A stretch of 64,000 bases of DNA from Mycolicibacterium senegalense (GTDB lineage: Bacteria > Actinomycetota > Actinomycetes > Mycobacteriales > Mycobacteriaceae), in the NCBI RefSeq assembly GCF_019645875.1, contig NZ_CP081000.1:6012417-6076416 (forward strand). The letters run 5' to 3'. Made by a program: the position numbers and the translations under genes. The notes beneath the pieces were generated by a model. The model saw only the letters and a list, made by a program, of their open reading frames with translations, was not told the DNA's origin and searched no databases. Positions 31,405 to 40,655 of this stretch are shown piece after piece; within the stretch, counting starts at the first letter, position 1, and each line of letters begins with the position of its first letter.

Positions 31405-32277
31405 GTGGCAACCCGGCAACCCTCGAACACGCGGGCCAAAGACAGCGATCGCAACGACACCTGCAAAGTGCTCGACAATGCGCTGGGCGAGGGCCAGTTG
31501 TCCATGGAGGAACACCGCCAACGAGTGTCGGCGGCGACCAATGCCACGACACTCGGCGATCTGGCCCGTCTGGTCGAGGACCTGCAGACCTCGGGTGCGC
31601 CGGTGCAACTGCCGACGCTGACCAAGCCCCGCTTGCCGCGCATCCGCAAACCGGCCGGCTCCGGGTGGGGACTGCGGCTGGCGTCGGCCGCGGTGCTGGT
31701 CGTGCTCGGCATCGGCATCGGCTGGGGCCTGTACGGAAACACCCCGTCACCGTTGAGCTTCAACCCCGACCCCGGAGCCGTGCCCGACGGCATCGAGCCG
31801 GTCGTGCTGACCCCGCCGACACAACTGCAATCGCTCAACGGGGTGAAAGGACTGTTCGAGCAGATGCGCCACAAGTTCGGCGCCACCACCGGTTTCGAAC
31901 TGCACATCGATCCCGATTCGGCCCTGCTCTACCGTCCGGACCCACAGGACAGCCGCAAGAAGCTCTATTACCGCTATACCGGCCGCTGGGGTGACCCCAG
32001 CACCGATCCACGCAACGTCGAGAAGGACGACCGTCTCGTCGACCTCGCCGCCTTCGACTATGAGAAGGTCCTCGGCATCATGCGGGGTGCCCCCGACACG
32101 CTCAACACCAAACGTGCCGACGTGAAGAGCACCTGGCTGCGCATCACCCCGTCGGAAGACCCCGCGACACCTGAGGCGATCAACATCGCCGTGATCGTCA
32201 GCAGCGATTTCGGCGGCGGGAGCATCGACCTCTACCCCGACGGCACGGTCAAGGGGATGTACCGCAACAACGGATAG
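31405..32277 (+). CDS. DUF1707-domain membrane protein, Rv0048c orthologue
   Basis: 290 residues from GTG 31405. The N-terminus is a DUF1707 domain (RAKDSDRNDTCKVLDNALGE, GQLSMEEHRQRVSAATNATT), then one membrane helix (about 95-115: LRLASAAVLVVLGIGIGWGLYG) and a roughly 170-residue exterior domain ending GGGSIDLYPDGTVKGMYRNNG. M. tuberculosis Rv0048c has the same length and place beside padR. DUF1707 is common in actinobacterial membrane proteins of unknown role. Confidence 0.88.
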   Translation: MATRQPSNTRAKDSDRNDTCKVLDNALGEGQLSMEEHRQRVSAATNATTLGDLARLVEDLQTSGAPVQLPTLTKPRLPRIRKPAGSGWGLRLASAAVLVVLGIGIGWGLYGNTPSPLSFNPDPGAVPDGIEPVVLTPPTQLQSLNGVKGLFEQMRHKFGATTGFELHIDPDSALLYRPDPQDSRKKLYYRYTGRWGDPSTDPRNVEKDDRLVDLAAFDYEKVLGIMRGAPDTLNTKRADVKSTWLRITPSEDPATPEAINIAVIVSSDFGGGSIDLYPDGTVKGMYRNNG

Positions 32278-32364
32278 TCGGCACGTCGTCACGCTGGAGT
32301 GGCGCTCGGACTCGGGCGCCACTCTGGCGTGACAATCGCGCCTAAGAGCGGTCACCACTTGGCA

Positions 32365-32392
32365 CCAAATATATCGGCGCGATACAGTTTGG
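32365..32392. promoter_or_regulatory. Candidate PadR operator
   Basis: Nested inverted repeat: TATCG-GCG-CGATA (32372-32384) flanked by CCAAA (32365-32369) and TTTGG (32388-32392), about 60 bp before the padR start. The position and dyad fit autoregulation of the padR-ino1 unit. Confidence 0.4.
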
Positions 32393-32453
32393 CGAGGTGT
32401 TGATCCGTCGTAGCGATCAATTCCATCTGATCTGTCGAAAGGGGGTGACCTTG

Positions 32454-32999
32454 ATGCTTGAGCTCGCGATTCTGGGCCTCTTGCTCGAGTCACCCATGCA
32501 CGGCTACGAGCTGCGCAAGCGTTTGACGGGTCTGTTGGGGGCGTTCAGGGCGTTCTCGTACGGATCGCTCTACCCGGCATTACGTCGCATGCAGGCCGAC
32601 GGCCTGATCGTCGAGGACGCCGCACCCTTGGGTCCCACCAAAGTGCGCCGGGCTCGGCGGGTCTACCAGCTGACCGATGCCGGCAAGCAGCGATTCAGCG
32701 AGTTGGTCGCCGACACGGGGCCACAGAACTTCTCCGACGACGGGTTCGGTGTCCACCTCGCCTTCTTCAACCGCACCCCGGCCGAGGCCAGGATGCGAAT
32801 CCTGGAGGGGCGACGCCGCCAGGTGGAGGAACGTCGGGAAGGTCTGCGTGAAGCCGTGGCGCGGGCCAGTAGTTCGTTCGACCGCTACACCCGTCAGCTG
32901 CACCAGCTGGGCCTGGAGTCCAGCGAACGAGAAGTCAAATGGCTCAACGAGTTGATCGCGGCCGAACGTACGGCCCAGGGGCGCTCGGAAAACATATGA
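32454..32999 (+). CDS. PadR family transcriptional regulator, Rv0047c orthologue
   Basis: 181 residues from ATG 32454 behind GGGGGTGA. The winged helix is complete: LELAILGLLLESPMHGYELR, then AFRAFSYGSLYPALRRMQAD and RRVYQLTDAGKQRF, followed by the C-terminal helical dimer domain (REGLREAVARASSSFDRY). PadR proteins repress adjacent genes and often respond to small aromatic or other ligands. ino1 starts 57 nt downstream with its own strong ribosome site, and the pair is conserved in mycobacteria, so control of inositol synthesis is plausible. Confidence 0.93.
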   Translation: MLELAILGLLLESPMHGYELRKRLTGLLGAFRAFSYGSLYPALRRMQADGLIVEDAAPLGPTKVRRARRVYQLTDAGKQRFSELVADTGPQNFSDDGFGVHLAFFNRTPAEARMRILEGRRRQVEERREGLREAVARASSSFDRYTRQLHQLGLESSEREVKWLNELIAAERTAQGRSENI

Positions 33000-33056
33000 G
33001 CACCGACCCGCACATGGCCCCAGGCCGAGCACACAGAACGAGTAAGGAGATCGTCC

Positions 33057-34148
33057 ATGTCTGAGCACGCAGGAGAAATCCGGGTCGCCATTGTCGGCGT
33101 CGGTAACTGCGCATCGTCCCTGGTCCAGGGCGTGCAGTACTACCACAACGCCGACGAGAACGCGTCCGTGCCGGGCCTGATGCACGTGAAGTTCGGCCCG
33201 TACCACGTGCGTGACGTCAAGTTCGTGGCCGCGTTCGACGTCGACGCCAAGAAGGTCGGCTTCGACCTGTCCGAGGCCATCTTCGCCTCCGAGAACAACA
33301 CCATCAAGATCGCCGACGTGCCGCCGACCAACGTGACGGTGCAGCGCGGCCCGACCCTGGACGGCATCGGCAAGTACTACGCCGACACCATCGAGGTCTC
33401 CGACTTCGAGCCCGTCGACGTGGTCAAGGCGCTCAAGGACGCCAAGGTCGACGTGCTGGTCTCCTACCTGCCGGTGGGCTCGGAAGAGGCCGACAAGTTC
33501 TACGCCCAGTGCGCCATCGACGCCGGCGTGGCCTTCGTCAACGCCCTTCCGGTGTTCATCGCCTCCGACCCCGTGTGGGCCAAGAAGTTCGCCGACGCCG
33601 GTGTCCCGATCGTCGGCGACGACATCAAGAGCCAGGTCGGCGCGACCATCACGCACCGCGTCATGGCGAAGCTGTTCGAAGACCGCGGCGTCACGCTGGA
33701 CCGCACCTACCAGCTCAACGTCGGCGGCAACATGGACTTCCTGAACATGCTGGAGCGCTCGCGCCTGGAGTCCAAGAAGGTCTCCAAGACCCAGGCCGTC
33801 ACCTCCAACCTGACCGGCTCGCTGGCCGGCAAGGTCGAGGACAAGAACGTCCACATCGGCCCGTCCGACCACGTCGCGTGGCTCGACGACCGCAAGTGGG
33901 CCTACGTCCGCCTGGAAGGCCGTGCCTTCGGTGACGTGCCGCTGAACCTGGAGTACAAGCTCGAGGTCTGGGACTCGCCGAACTCGGCCGGCGTCATCAT
34001 CGACGCGGTGCGCGCCGCCAAGATCGCCAAGGACCGCGGCATCGGCGGCCCCATCGAGGCGGCCTCGGCCTACCTGATGAAGAGCCCGCCGAAGCAGATC
34101 GCCGACGATGTCGCGCGTACCGAGCTGGAGAGCTTCATCAACGGCTAG
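33057..34148 (+). CDS. ino1: Inositol-1-phosphate synthase
   Basis: 363 residues, the mycobacterial length. It converts glucose 6-phosphate to inositol 1-phosphate with tightly bound NAD, supplying phosphatidylinositol mannosides, lipoarabinomannan and mycothiol. The Rossmann motif is VAIVGVGNCASSLVQG at the N-terminus; DDIKSQVGATITHR and LNVGGNMDFLNM, with the conserved Lys-rich catalytic region (KSQVG, SKKVSKT), are intact. ATG 33057 follows AAGGAGA. It is followed by a strong hairpin terminator. M. tuberculosis ino1 (Rv0046c) has the same padR neighbour. Confidence 0.97.
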   Translation: MSEHAGEIRVAIVGVGNCASSLVQGVQYYHNADENASVPGLMHVKFGPYHVRDVKFVAAFDVDAKKVGFDLSEAIFASENNTIKIADVPPTNVTVQRGPTLDGIGKYYADTIEVSDFEPVDVVKALKDAKVDVLVSYLPVGSEEADKFYAQCAIDAGVAFVNALPVFIASDPVWAKKFADAGVPIVGDDIKSQVGATITHRVMAKLFEDRGVTLDRTYQLNVGGNMDFLNMLERSRLESKKVSKTQAVTSNLTGSLAGKVEDKNVHIGPSDHVAWLDDRKWAYVRLEGRAFGDVPLNLEYKLEVWDSPNSAGVIIDAVRAAKIAKDRGIGGPIEAASAYLMKSPPKQIADDVARTELESFING

Positions 34149-34161
34149 GTTTTCTTGCCTC

Positions 34162-34194
34162 AGTGGGCGGCCAGGTGAAACCTGGCCGCCCACT
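34162..34194 (+). terminator. Strong hairpin terminator after ino1
   Basis: 14-bp perfect stem (arms AGTGGGCGGCCAGG and CCTGGCCGCCCACT) with loop TGAAA, 13 nt after the ino1 stop, followed by TTTGCATTT. Confidence 0.85.
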
Positions 34195-34201
34195 TTGCAT
34201 T

Positions 34202-34213
34202 TGAGGTACCTCA
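34202..34213. promoter_or_regulatory. 12-bp perfect palindrome upstream of ahpC
   Basis: TGAGGTACCTCA. Its GAGGTACC core occurs again at 34322-34329, directly before the ahpC start. This suggests an operator with a second half-site; a peroxide-responsive regulator would be expected but none is adjacent. Confidence 0.4.
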
Positions 34214-34330
34214 CCATGGCGGCGCCGTTGTGAGACCTACCACAAGAGGGCCGATAAACTGGATCTATTCAAGAAAACAACTACGCTGGAGGACGCAGTA
34301 AACATCCGACAGTGACGAATAGAGGTACCC

Positions 34331-34894
34331 ATGGCCCTGATCAACAAGCAGATCAAGCCGTTCTCCGCGACCGCTTACAAAAATGGCGCGTTCATTCCCG
34401 TATCGGACGCCGACATCAAGGGCAAGTGGGCCATTTTCTTCTTCTACCCGGCCGACTTCACATTCGTCTGCCCGACCGAGCTCGGAGACCTGGCTGACCA
34501 CTACGAGGAGCTGCAGCGCCTCGGTGTCGAGGTGTTCTCGGTGTCCACCGACACCCACTTCACCCACAAGGCCTGGCACGACTCGTCCGACACGATCGGC
34601 AAGATCCAATACGCCATGATCGGCGACCCGACCCTGCAGATCAGCACCGACTTCGAGGTGCTCCGCGAGGGCCAGGGCCTGGCCGACCGCGGCACCTTCC
34701 TGGTCGACCCCGACGGCGTCATCCAGTTCACCGAGGTCACCGCCGAGGGCATCGGCCGCAACGCCGCCGAGCTGGTCCGCAAGGTCAAGGCCGCCCAGTA
34801 CGTCCGCAACCACCCGGGCGAGGTCTGCCCGGCCAAGTGGGAAGAGGGCGAAGAGACCCTGGCCCCGTCGCTGGAACTCGTCGGCAAGATCTAG
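34331..34894 (+). CDS. ahpC: Alkyl hydroperoxide reductase peroxidase subunit AhpC (enterobacterial type)
   Basis: 187 residues, the same length as E. coli AhpC and close to it throughout (ALINKQIKPFSATAYKNGAF). Peroxidatic Cys in FTFVCPTE and resolving Cys in GEVCPAKW make it a typical 2-Cys peroxiredoxin that reduces H2O2, organic peroxides and peroxynitrite. The usual mycobacterial AhpC is a different, AhpD-linked type; this one is followed by its AhpF reductase 130 nt downstream. ATG 34331 has GAGG 6 nt upstream. The pair sits between ino1 and the Rv0045c orthologue, adjacent in M. tuberculosis, so it is an insertion in this block. Confidence 0.95.
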   Translation: MALINKQIKPFSATAYKNGAFIPVSDADIKGKWAIFFFYPADFTFVCPTELGDLADHYEELQRLGVEVFSVSTDTHFTHKAWHDSSDTIGKIQYAMIGDPTLQISTDFEVLREGQGLADRGTFLVDPDGVIQFTEVTAEGIGRNAAELVRKVKAAQYVRNHPGEVCPAKWEEGEETLAPSLELVGKI

Positions 34895-35024
34895 TTCGAC
34901 ACTGCTGATGGCGGTACGGGCCCGGGCCGCCCGGGCTCGTACCGTTCACCAGAACTGCTTCACCCCAACGTCTTTCGGGCCACACACGGCCCAGCCCGTC
35001 CCCTCATCGATGGAGTTGATCCGT

Positions 35025-36596
35025 ATGCTCGACACCTCACTCGCCGGCCAATTGAAGTCCCTGCTGGAGCGGCTGACCGTGCCGATCGAGCTGGTGTCCT
35101 CCCTCGATGACGGCCCCAAGTCCGCCGAACTCGCCGAACTGCTCACCGAGATCGCGGCGATGTCGGACAAGATCACCTATTCGCGTGCCGACGACGACGC
35201 CCGGCGGCCGTCGTTCGCGATCCGCCGCACCGGCACCGATGTCGAGGTCCGATTCGCCGGTATCCCCCTCGGCCACGAGTTCTCCTCCCTGGCGCTGGCG
35301 CTGCTGCAGGTCGGCGGATACCCGTCGAAGGAAGCGCCCGAACTGCTTGAGCAGGTGCGGGCCCTGGACGTCGATCTGCACTTCGAGACCTACTTCTCGC
35401 TGTCCTGCCAGAACTGCCCCGATGTGGTGCAGGCCCTGAACCTGATGGCGATCCTCAACCCGCGCATCAGCCACGTCGCCATCGACGGCGCGCTGTTCAA
35501 GGACGAGGTCGAACAGCGCAAGGTGCTGGCGGTGCCCACCGTCTTCCTCAACGGTGAGTTGTTCGACTCGGGCCGCATGACGCTGGAGCAGATCATCGGC
35601 AAGGTCGACACCGGCGCCGCGCAGCGCACCGCCGAGGCGATCACCGAGAAGGACCCCTTCGACGTGCTGGTGGTCGGCGGCGGCCCCGCCGGCGCAGCGG
35701 CCGCGATCTACGCTGCCCGCAAGGGAATTCGCACCGGCGTCGTCGCCGAGCGCTTCGGCGGTCAGGTGCTCGACACCATGGCGATCGAGAACTACATCTC
35801 CGTTCCGCACACCGAGGGACCCAAGTACGCCGCGGCGCTGGAAGCCCACGTCGGCGAGTACGACGTCGACGTCATGAAGACCCAGCGCGGCGCGAAGCTG
35901 CTGCCCGCGATCGACGAGGGCGGGCTCATCGAGATCTCGCTGGAGAGCGGCGCCTCGTTGACCGCGCGCACCGTCATCCTGGCCACCGGTGCCCGCTGGC
36001 GCGCGATGGACGTGCCCGGTGAGGCCGAGTACCGCAACAAGGGCGTCACCTACTGCCCGCACTGCGACGGACCGCTGTTCAAGGGCAAGCGTGTCGCCGT
36101 CGTCGGCGGCGGCAACTCGGGCGTGGAGGCCGCGATCGACCTGGCCGGCGTCGTCTCCCACGTGACGCTGATCGAATTCGATTCGGTGCTGCGCGCCGAC
36201 GAGGTGCTGCAGCGCAAGCTTCGGAGCCTGCCCAACGTCGACATCCTGCTGAGCACGCTGACCACCGAGGTCCTCGGCGACGGCGACCAGGTCACGGGCC
36301 TGACCTACCAGGACCGCACCACCGGCGAGTCGCACAAGCTCGAGCTCCAAGGCGTCTTCGTCCAGATCGGTCTGCTGCCCAACACCGAGTGGCTGGAAGG
36401 CAGCGTCGAACTGTCCAAGCGCGGCGAGATCGTCATCGACGAGCGCGGCCAGACGTCGGTCCCCGGCGTGTTCGCGGCCGGCGACTGCACCACGGTGCCG
36501 TTCAAGCAGATCGTCATCGCTGCCGGAGCCGGTGCGACGGCAGCGTTGTCCGCATTCGATCACCTGATCCGGACCACTGCCCCGGTCGGCAGCTGA
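35025..36596 (+). CDS. ahpF: Alkyl hydroperoxide reductase subunit F (AhpF)
   Basis: 523 residues from ATG 35025, aligning to the E. coli start (MLDTSLAGQLKSLLERL). The tandem thioredoxin-fold N-terminal domain has a redox CxxC (SLSCQNCPD, about residues 126-133). The thioredoxin-reductase-like part has FAD site GGGPAGAAAAIYAARKG, active-site CPHCDG, NADPH site GGGNSGVEAAIDL and the C-terminal FAD motif GVFAAGDCTTVPFKQ. It passes electrons from NADH to AhpC. Probably co-transcribed with ahpC. The longer frame from 34908 is not needed. Confidence 0.95.
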   Translation: MLDTSLAGQLKSLLERLTVPIELVSSLDDGPKSAELAELLTEIAAMSDKITYSRADDDARRPSFAIRRTGTDVEVRFAGIPLGHEFSSLALALLQVGGYPSKEAPELLEQVRALDVDLHFETYFSLSCQNCPDVVQALNLMAILNPRISHVAIDGALFKDEVEQRKVLAVPTVFLNGELFDSGRMTLEQIIGKVDTGAAQRTAEAITEKDPFDVLVVGGGPAGAAAAIYAARKGIRTGVVAERFGGQVLDTMAIENYISVPHTEGPKYAAALEAHVGEYDVDVMKTQRGAKLLPAIDEGGLIEISLESGASLTARTVILATGARWRAMDVPGEAEYRNKGVTYCPHCDGPLFKGKRVAVVGGGNSGVEAAIDLAGVVSHVTLIEFDSVLRADEVLQRKLRSLPNVDILLSTLTTEVLGDGDQVTGLTYQDRTTGESHKLELQGVFVQIGLLPNTEWLEGSVELSKRGEIVIDERGQTSVPGVFAAGDCTTVPFKQIVIAAGAGATAALSAFDHLIRTTAPVGS

Positions 36597-36617
36597 GGCA
36601 GGCCCGGCTCCGGAGTA

Positions 36618-37532
36618 ATGTCCGCAGACGTGGCCCCGGAGATTTCTGACGACGAACTGCTGACCCTCGACGAGTTCGCGCTGCTGCCCGAGAATGCCGA
36701 GCAGATCGGCGCGAACGGGCCGTTGCCGACGGTCGAGCGCATCGAGCAGGGGCCGATCAGCGCGCTGAAGTTCGGCACCGAGGCGCCGCGGGTGGTGTTC
36801 CTGCACGGCGGCGGTCAGAACGCCCACACCTGGGACACCGTGATTCTCGGCCTCGGCGAACCGGCGCTGGCCGTCGATCTGCCCGGCCACGGCCGTTCCT
36901 CCTGGCGCGAGGACGGCGACTACGGCCCGAAACTCAATGCGGCCAGCCTGGTTCCGGTTCTGCAGGCCCACGCTCCCAGCCCACGGCTGATGGTCGGCAT
37001 GTCGCTGGGTGGCTTGACGGCGCTGCGGATCGCGGCGACCGAGCCCGCGCTGGTGCCCGAGCTGGTGTTGGTCGACGTCACCCCGTCGGCACCCGAGCGG
37101 CACAACGAGATGACCAAGGCGCAGATGGGCGCCGTGGCCCTGGTGCAGGAGAACCGCACGTTCCCCACGTTCCAGGACATGCTCGACGTGACCGTCGCCG
37201 CCGCCCCGCATCGCGACCGGAATTCGTTGCGACGCGGCGTATTCCACAATTCGAAGCAGCTCGAGGACGGCAGCTGGACGTGGCGCTACGACACGTTCCG
37301 CAAAGGCGACGGGTTTGAGGGCCTGTGGGACGACGTCCCGGCGATCACCATGCCGACCACGCTGATCCGGGGCGCCAACTCGTTCTTCGTCAACGACGAA
37401 GACGCCGAGACATTCGCCGCGAACGCGCCCGGTTTCCAGCGCACACACGTCGTCGCCGACTCCGGGCACTCGGTGCAGGGTGATCAGCCGGCAAAGCTCG
37501 TGGAAATCCTGCGCGGCATCCTCGATAGCTGA
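36618..37532 (+). CDS. Alpha/beta hydrolase, Rv0045c orthologue
   Basis: 304 residues (300 from GTG 36630, which lies 8 nt after a TAATGT box that overlaps the ATG; either start may be used). Oxyanion region FLHGGGQNAHTWDTV, AVDLPGHGRSSW, nucleophile elbow GMSLGGL, and catalytic His in DSGHSVQGDQP are all present; the acid is probably in the FFVNDEDAE region. Rv0045c is a characterised esterase with preference for small ester substrates; its biological role is not settled. It follows ahpF by 21 nt and may be read from the same transcript. Confidence 0.92.
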   Translation: MSADVAPEISDDELLTLDEFALLPENAEQIGANGPLPTVERIEQGPISALKFGTEAPRVVFLHGGGQNAHTWDTVILGLGEPALAVDLPGHGRSSWREDGDYGPKLNAASLVPVLQAHAPSPRLMVGMSLGGLTALRIAATEPALVPELVLVDVTPSAPERHNEMTKAQMGAVALVQENRTFPTFQDMLDVTVAAAPHRDRNSLRRGVFHNSKQLEDGSWTWRYDTFRKGDGFEGLWDDVPAITMPTTLIRGANSFFVNDEDAETFAANAPGFQRTHVVADSGHSVQGDQPAKLVEILRGILDS

Positions 37533-37635
37533 CAGGTCGCCTTCTGTTAACCCGCTGATAGCCCGCCTCCAGTAGGTTTCCGCCAGTCCGGCCTCCCAGC
37601 CCGTGGCCGGTGTCTCGCGGAAGGACCTGCGCGGA

Positions 37636-39720
37636 ATGCCCCTCGTACCGTTGAATCTGTTTGTCACCCACCGTGGAACGTCGTCGCGTCAGCACGTCAC
37701 CTGCCGCTACCGGTGTGGCGACGCGTGTTCGAAGCCGGCGCCGAACACCAGTGACAACCAGTATTTCGGCGACATCGCCAAGCAGGTGTCCCGCCGGTCG
37801 ATGCTGCAGGCCGCCGGGGTCACCGTACTGGCCGTCGGTGCCGGTTCGGCACTGGCTGCCTGCGGTACCGACGCGAAGCCCGGGCAGACCCCGTCACCGG
37901 CCGCGCTGCCCGTCGAAACGCCGCCCGGGATGAAATTCGCCGCCGTCGCACCGAACACCGACGACGCCGTGGTGATCCCGGACGGTTACCAGCAGCGGGT
38001 GGTGATCGCGTGGGGCGACCCGGTCCTGCCCGACGCCCCCATGTTCGACATCAACCGGCAGACCGCCGACGCCCAGCGCAAGCAGTTCGGGTTCAACAAC
38101 GACTTCGCGGCGCTGCTGCCGATCGAAGGCCAAGCCAACCGGTTCCTGTTGGTGACCAACTTCGAGTACGTGACACCCGAGTTCATGTTCCCCGGCTACA
38201 ACGCCGCGGCGCCCACCCGCGAGCAGTTCGACATCGAGATCGCCGCCATGGGCATGGGCGTGGTCGAAGTGGAACGGGGCACCGACGGTGCGTTGAAACC
38301 CGTGATGGGCCGCCACAACCGCCGCATCACGGCGGACACCCCGTTCACGCTGACCGGACCCGCCGCCGGAACCGACTTCGTCAAAACCGCCGCCGACCCC
38401 ACCGGGCGCGCCGTGGCCGGCACCTTCGCCAACTGTGCCGGCGGCGTAACCCCTTGGGGCACCGTGCTTTCCGGTGAGGAGAACTTCCACAGCTACTTCG
38501 GGGCGACTGAAGGGGCGCCGGCGCCGAAACCGGCCGACGCGCAGCGATTCGACCGCTACGGCATCGAGCACGAGCGCTCCGAGCTCAAATGGGAAGACTT
38601 CGACCCGCGCTTCGACCTCACCAAGACGCCCAACGAGGTCAACCGCTTCGGCTACGTCGTCGAGCTCAACCCGTGGGATCCGGCGTCGACGCCGGTCAAG
38701 CACTCGGCGCTGGGCCGACTCAAGCACGAGGGCGCCAACGTCTACGTCACCGGCGACGGCAGCGTGGTGGTCTACACCGGAGACGACGAGCGCTTCGACT
38801 ACATGTACAAGTTCGTGTCCGACAAGAAGATCGCCCCCGGCTGGAAAACCGGCGACCCCGCCGCGATGGCCCACAACCTGACCCTGCTCGACGAGGGCAC
38901 GCTGTACGTGGCGAAACTGAGCAGCGACATCCCCACCGGGGAGATCGACGGCAGCGGCAAGCTGCCCGCCAAAGGGTCCTTCTCCGGAACCGGTACCTGG
39001 ATCCCGCTACTGAAGTCCGGCCCGAACGGGCAGGCCGAGTCGCTCGTCGAGGGCATCACCGCGGCCGAGGCGGCGGTATTCACCCGCATCGCCGCCGACA
39101 AGGCCGGCGCCACCAAGATGGACCGCCCCGAAGACTTCGAGGCCAACCCCCACACCGGCAAGGTCTACGTAGCGCTGACCAACAACGACAAGCGCGGCAC
39201 CGAGGGCAAGGCCGGCGTCGATGCGGCCAACCCACGCACCGAGAACAAGAACGGCCAGATCCTGGAGATCACCGACAACCACACCGGCACCGACTTCACC
39301 TGGGACCTGCTGCTGGTGTGCGGTGACCCCAAGGCCGCCGACACCTACTACGCCGGGTTCGACAAAAACCAGGTCAGCCCGATCTCGTGCCCGGACAACC
39401 TGGCCTTCGACAGCCACGGCAACCTCTGGATCTCGACCGACGGCAACGCACTCGACGCCAACGACGGACTGTTCGCGGTGGCGCTCGACGGCCCCCATCG
39501 CGGTGAGACCAAACAGTTCCTCACCGTGCCGATCGGTGCCGAGACGTGCGGACCGGTGGTGACCGACGATCTCGTCACGGTATGTGTGCAGCACCCGGGC
39601 GAGGGCGACGACCACAGCCTGGAGAAGCCGTTGTCGCACTGGCCCGGCGGTGCCGACACCCCCGCGCGGCCCGCCGTGGTCGCGGTGTGGAAGCCCGGCG
39701 CCCAGATCGGTACCGTCTGA
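37636..39720 (+). CDS. PhoX-type (DUF839) alkaline phosphatase, Tat-exported lipoprotein
   Basis: 694 residues from ATG 37636, preceded by AAGGAC. The N-terminus has a Cys-containing RCGDACSKPAPNTSDN segment typical of actinobacterial PhoX-like proteins, then a twin-arginine signal (VSRRSMLQAAGVTVLAVG) ending in a lipobox-like ALAAC. The beta-propeller region includes NFEYV, GTVLSGEENFHSYFG, RLKHEGANVYV, PEDFEANPHTGKVYVALTNN and PDNLAFDSHGNLWISTDG, the Ca/Fe-binding motifs of the family. It would release phosphate from organophosphates outside the membrane. There is no Pho-box I can define upstream. Confidence 0.9.
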   Translation: MPLVPLNLFVTHRGTSSRQHVTCRYRCGDACSKPAPNTSDNQYFGDIAKQVSRRSMLQAAGVTVLAVGAGSALAACGTDAKPGQTPSPAALPVETPPGMKFAAVAPNTDDAVVIPDGYQQRVVIAWGDPVLPDAPMFDINRQTADAQRKQFGFNNDFAALLPIEGQANRFLLVTNFEYVTPEFMFPGYNAAAPTREQFDIEIAAMGMGVVEVERGTDGALKPVMGRHNRRITADTPFTLTGPAAGTDFVKTAADPTGRAVAGTFANCAGGVTPWGTVLSGEENFHSYFGATEGAPAPKPADAQRFDRYGIEHERSELKWEDFDPRFDLTKTPNEVNRFGYVVELNPWDPASTPVKHSALGRLKHEGANVYVTGDGSVVVYTGDDERFDYMYKFVSDKKIAPGWKTGDPAAMAHNLTLLDEGTLYVAKLSSDIPTGEIDGSGKLPAKGSFSGTGTWIPLLKSGPNGQAESLVEGITAAEAAVFTRIAADKAGATKMDRPEDFEANPHTGKVYVALTNNDKRGTEGKAGVDAANPRTENKNGQILEITDNHTGTDFTWDLLLVCGDPKAADTYYAGFDKNQVSPISCPDNLAFDSHGNLWISTDGNALDANDGLFAVALDGPHRGETKQFLTVPIGAETCGPVVTDDLVTVCVQHPGEGDDHSLEKPLSHWPGGADTPARPAVVAVWKPGAQIGTV

Positions 39721-39765
39721 GCGCTTGCGCGAAGACCATCCGGCACGTGAGTACGCTCGGAAATT

Positions 39766-40566
39766 GTGACCCATCCCATTCGCATCGGTGTGCAACTGCA
39801 GCCGCAGCACTCCCCCAAGTACAGCCACATCCGTGACGCGGTACGCCGCTGTGAGGACATCGGCGTCGACATCGCCTTCAACTGGGACCACTTCTTCCCG
39901 CTCTACGGTGACCCCGACGGCGCGCACTATGAGTGCTGGACGATGCTGGGCGCCTGGGCCGAGCAGACCTCACGCATCGAGATCGGCGCCCTGGTCAGCT
40001 GCAACTCCTACCGCAACCCCGAACTGCTGGCCGACATGGCCCGCACCGTCGACCACATTTCCGACGGCCGGCTCATTCTCGGCATCGGAAGTGGTTGGAA
40101 GCAAAAGGATTACGACGAGTACGGCTACGAGTTCGGCACCGCGGGCAGCCGGCTCGACGACCTCGCGCAGGCGCTGCCGCGGATCGAGGCCCGGCTGGCC
40201 AAGCTGAACCCGGCACCCACCCGGGAGATCCCGATCCTGATCGGCGGGCAGGGCGAACGCAAGACCCTGCGGTTGGTGGCCGAGCACGCCGACATCTGGC
40301 ACGCCTTCGTCGACCGCAACACCTACCCGGGCAAGGCCGAGGTGCTCGCCGAGCACTGCGGGATCACCGGGCGGGACCCGGCCACCGTGCAGCGCTCGGC
40401 CGGGGTGCAGGAATCCGGCGGGATCGACGCCATGCTCGCCGAGGCAGACGCACTGGCCGACCTCGGTGTCAGCATCCTCACCGTCGGGGTCAACGGACCG
40501 GACTACGACCTGACGGCGGCCGAGGCCCTCTGCCGCTGGCGCGACGGGCGGGTCGGCAAAGTTTAG
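39766..40566 (+). CDS. LLM-class F420-dependent oxidoreductase, Rv0044c orthologue
   Basis: 266 residues from GTG 39766, with a TACGCT box 8 nt upstream. It is a luciferase-like TIM barrel: RIGVQLQPQ at strand 1, FNWDHFFPLYGDPDG, EIGALVSCNSYRNPELLADM, DGRLILGIGSGW, and RLAKLNPAPTREIPILIGGQG. Members use F420 (or FMN) for hydride transfer; substrate unknown. The next gene, a GntR regulator, lies 89 nt downstream as in M. tuberculosis. Confidence 0.92.
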   Translation: MTHPIRIGVQLQPQHSPKYSHIRDAVRRCEDIGVDIAFNWDHFFPLYGDPDGAHYECWTMLGAWAEQTSRIEIGALVSCNSYRNPELLADMARTVDHISDGRLILGIGSGWKQKDYDEYGYEFGTAGSRLDDLAQALPRIEARLAKLNPAPTREIPILIGGQGERKTLRLVAEHADIWHAFVDRNTYPGKAEVLAEHCGITGRDPATVQRSAGVQESGGIDAMLAEADALADLGVSILTVGVNGPDYDLTAAEALCRWRDGRVGKV

Positions 40567-40655
40567 CTGCTGAGCTGTATCCGCTCAGCTCCCCGATCGC
40601 GCGCGCACGTGAGAAACTGGCGCAACACAATCGCCATAGGGGGAGATATACAAGG

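Noticed and set aside
35037..37667. An 876-residue frame antisense to ahpF and the Rv0045c orthologue
   Set aside because: It is a shadow of two clearly identified genes; its composition is typical of a complement frame.
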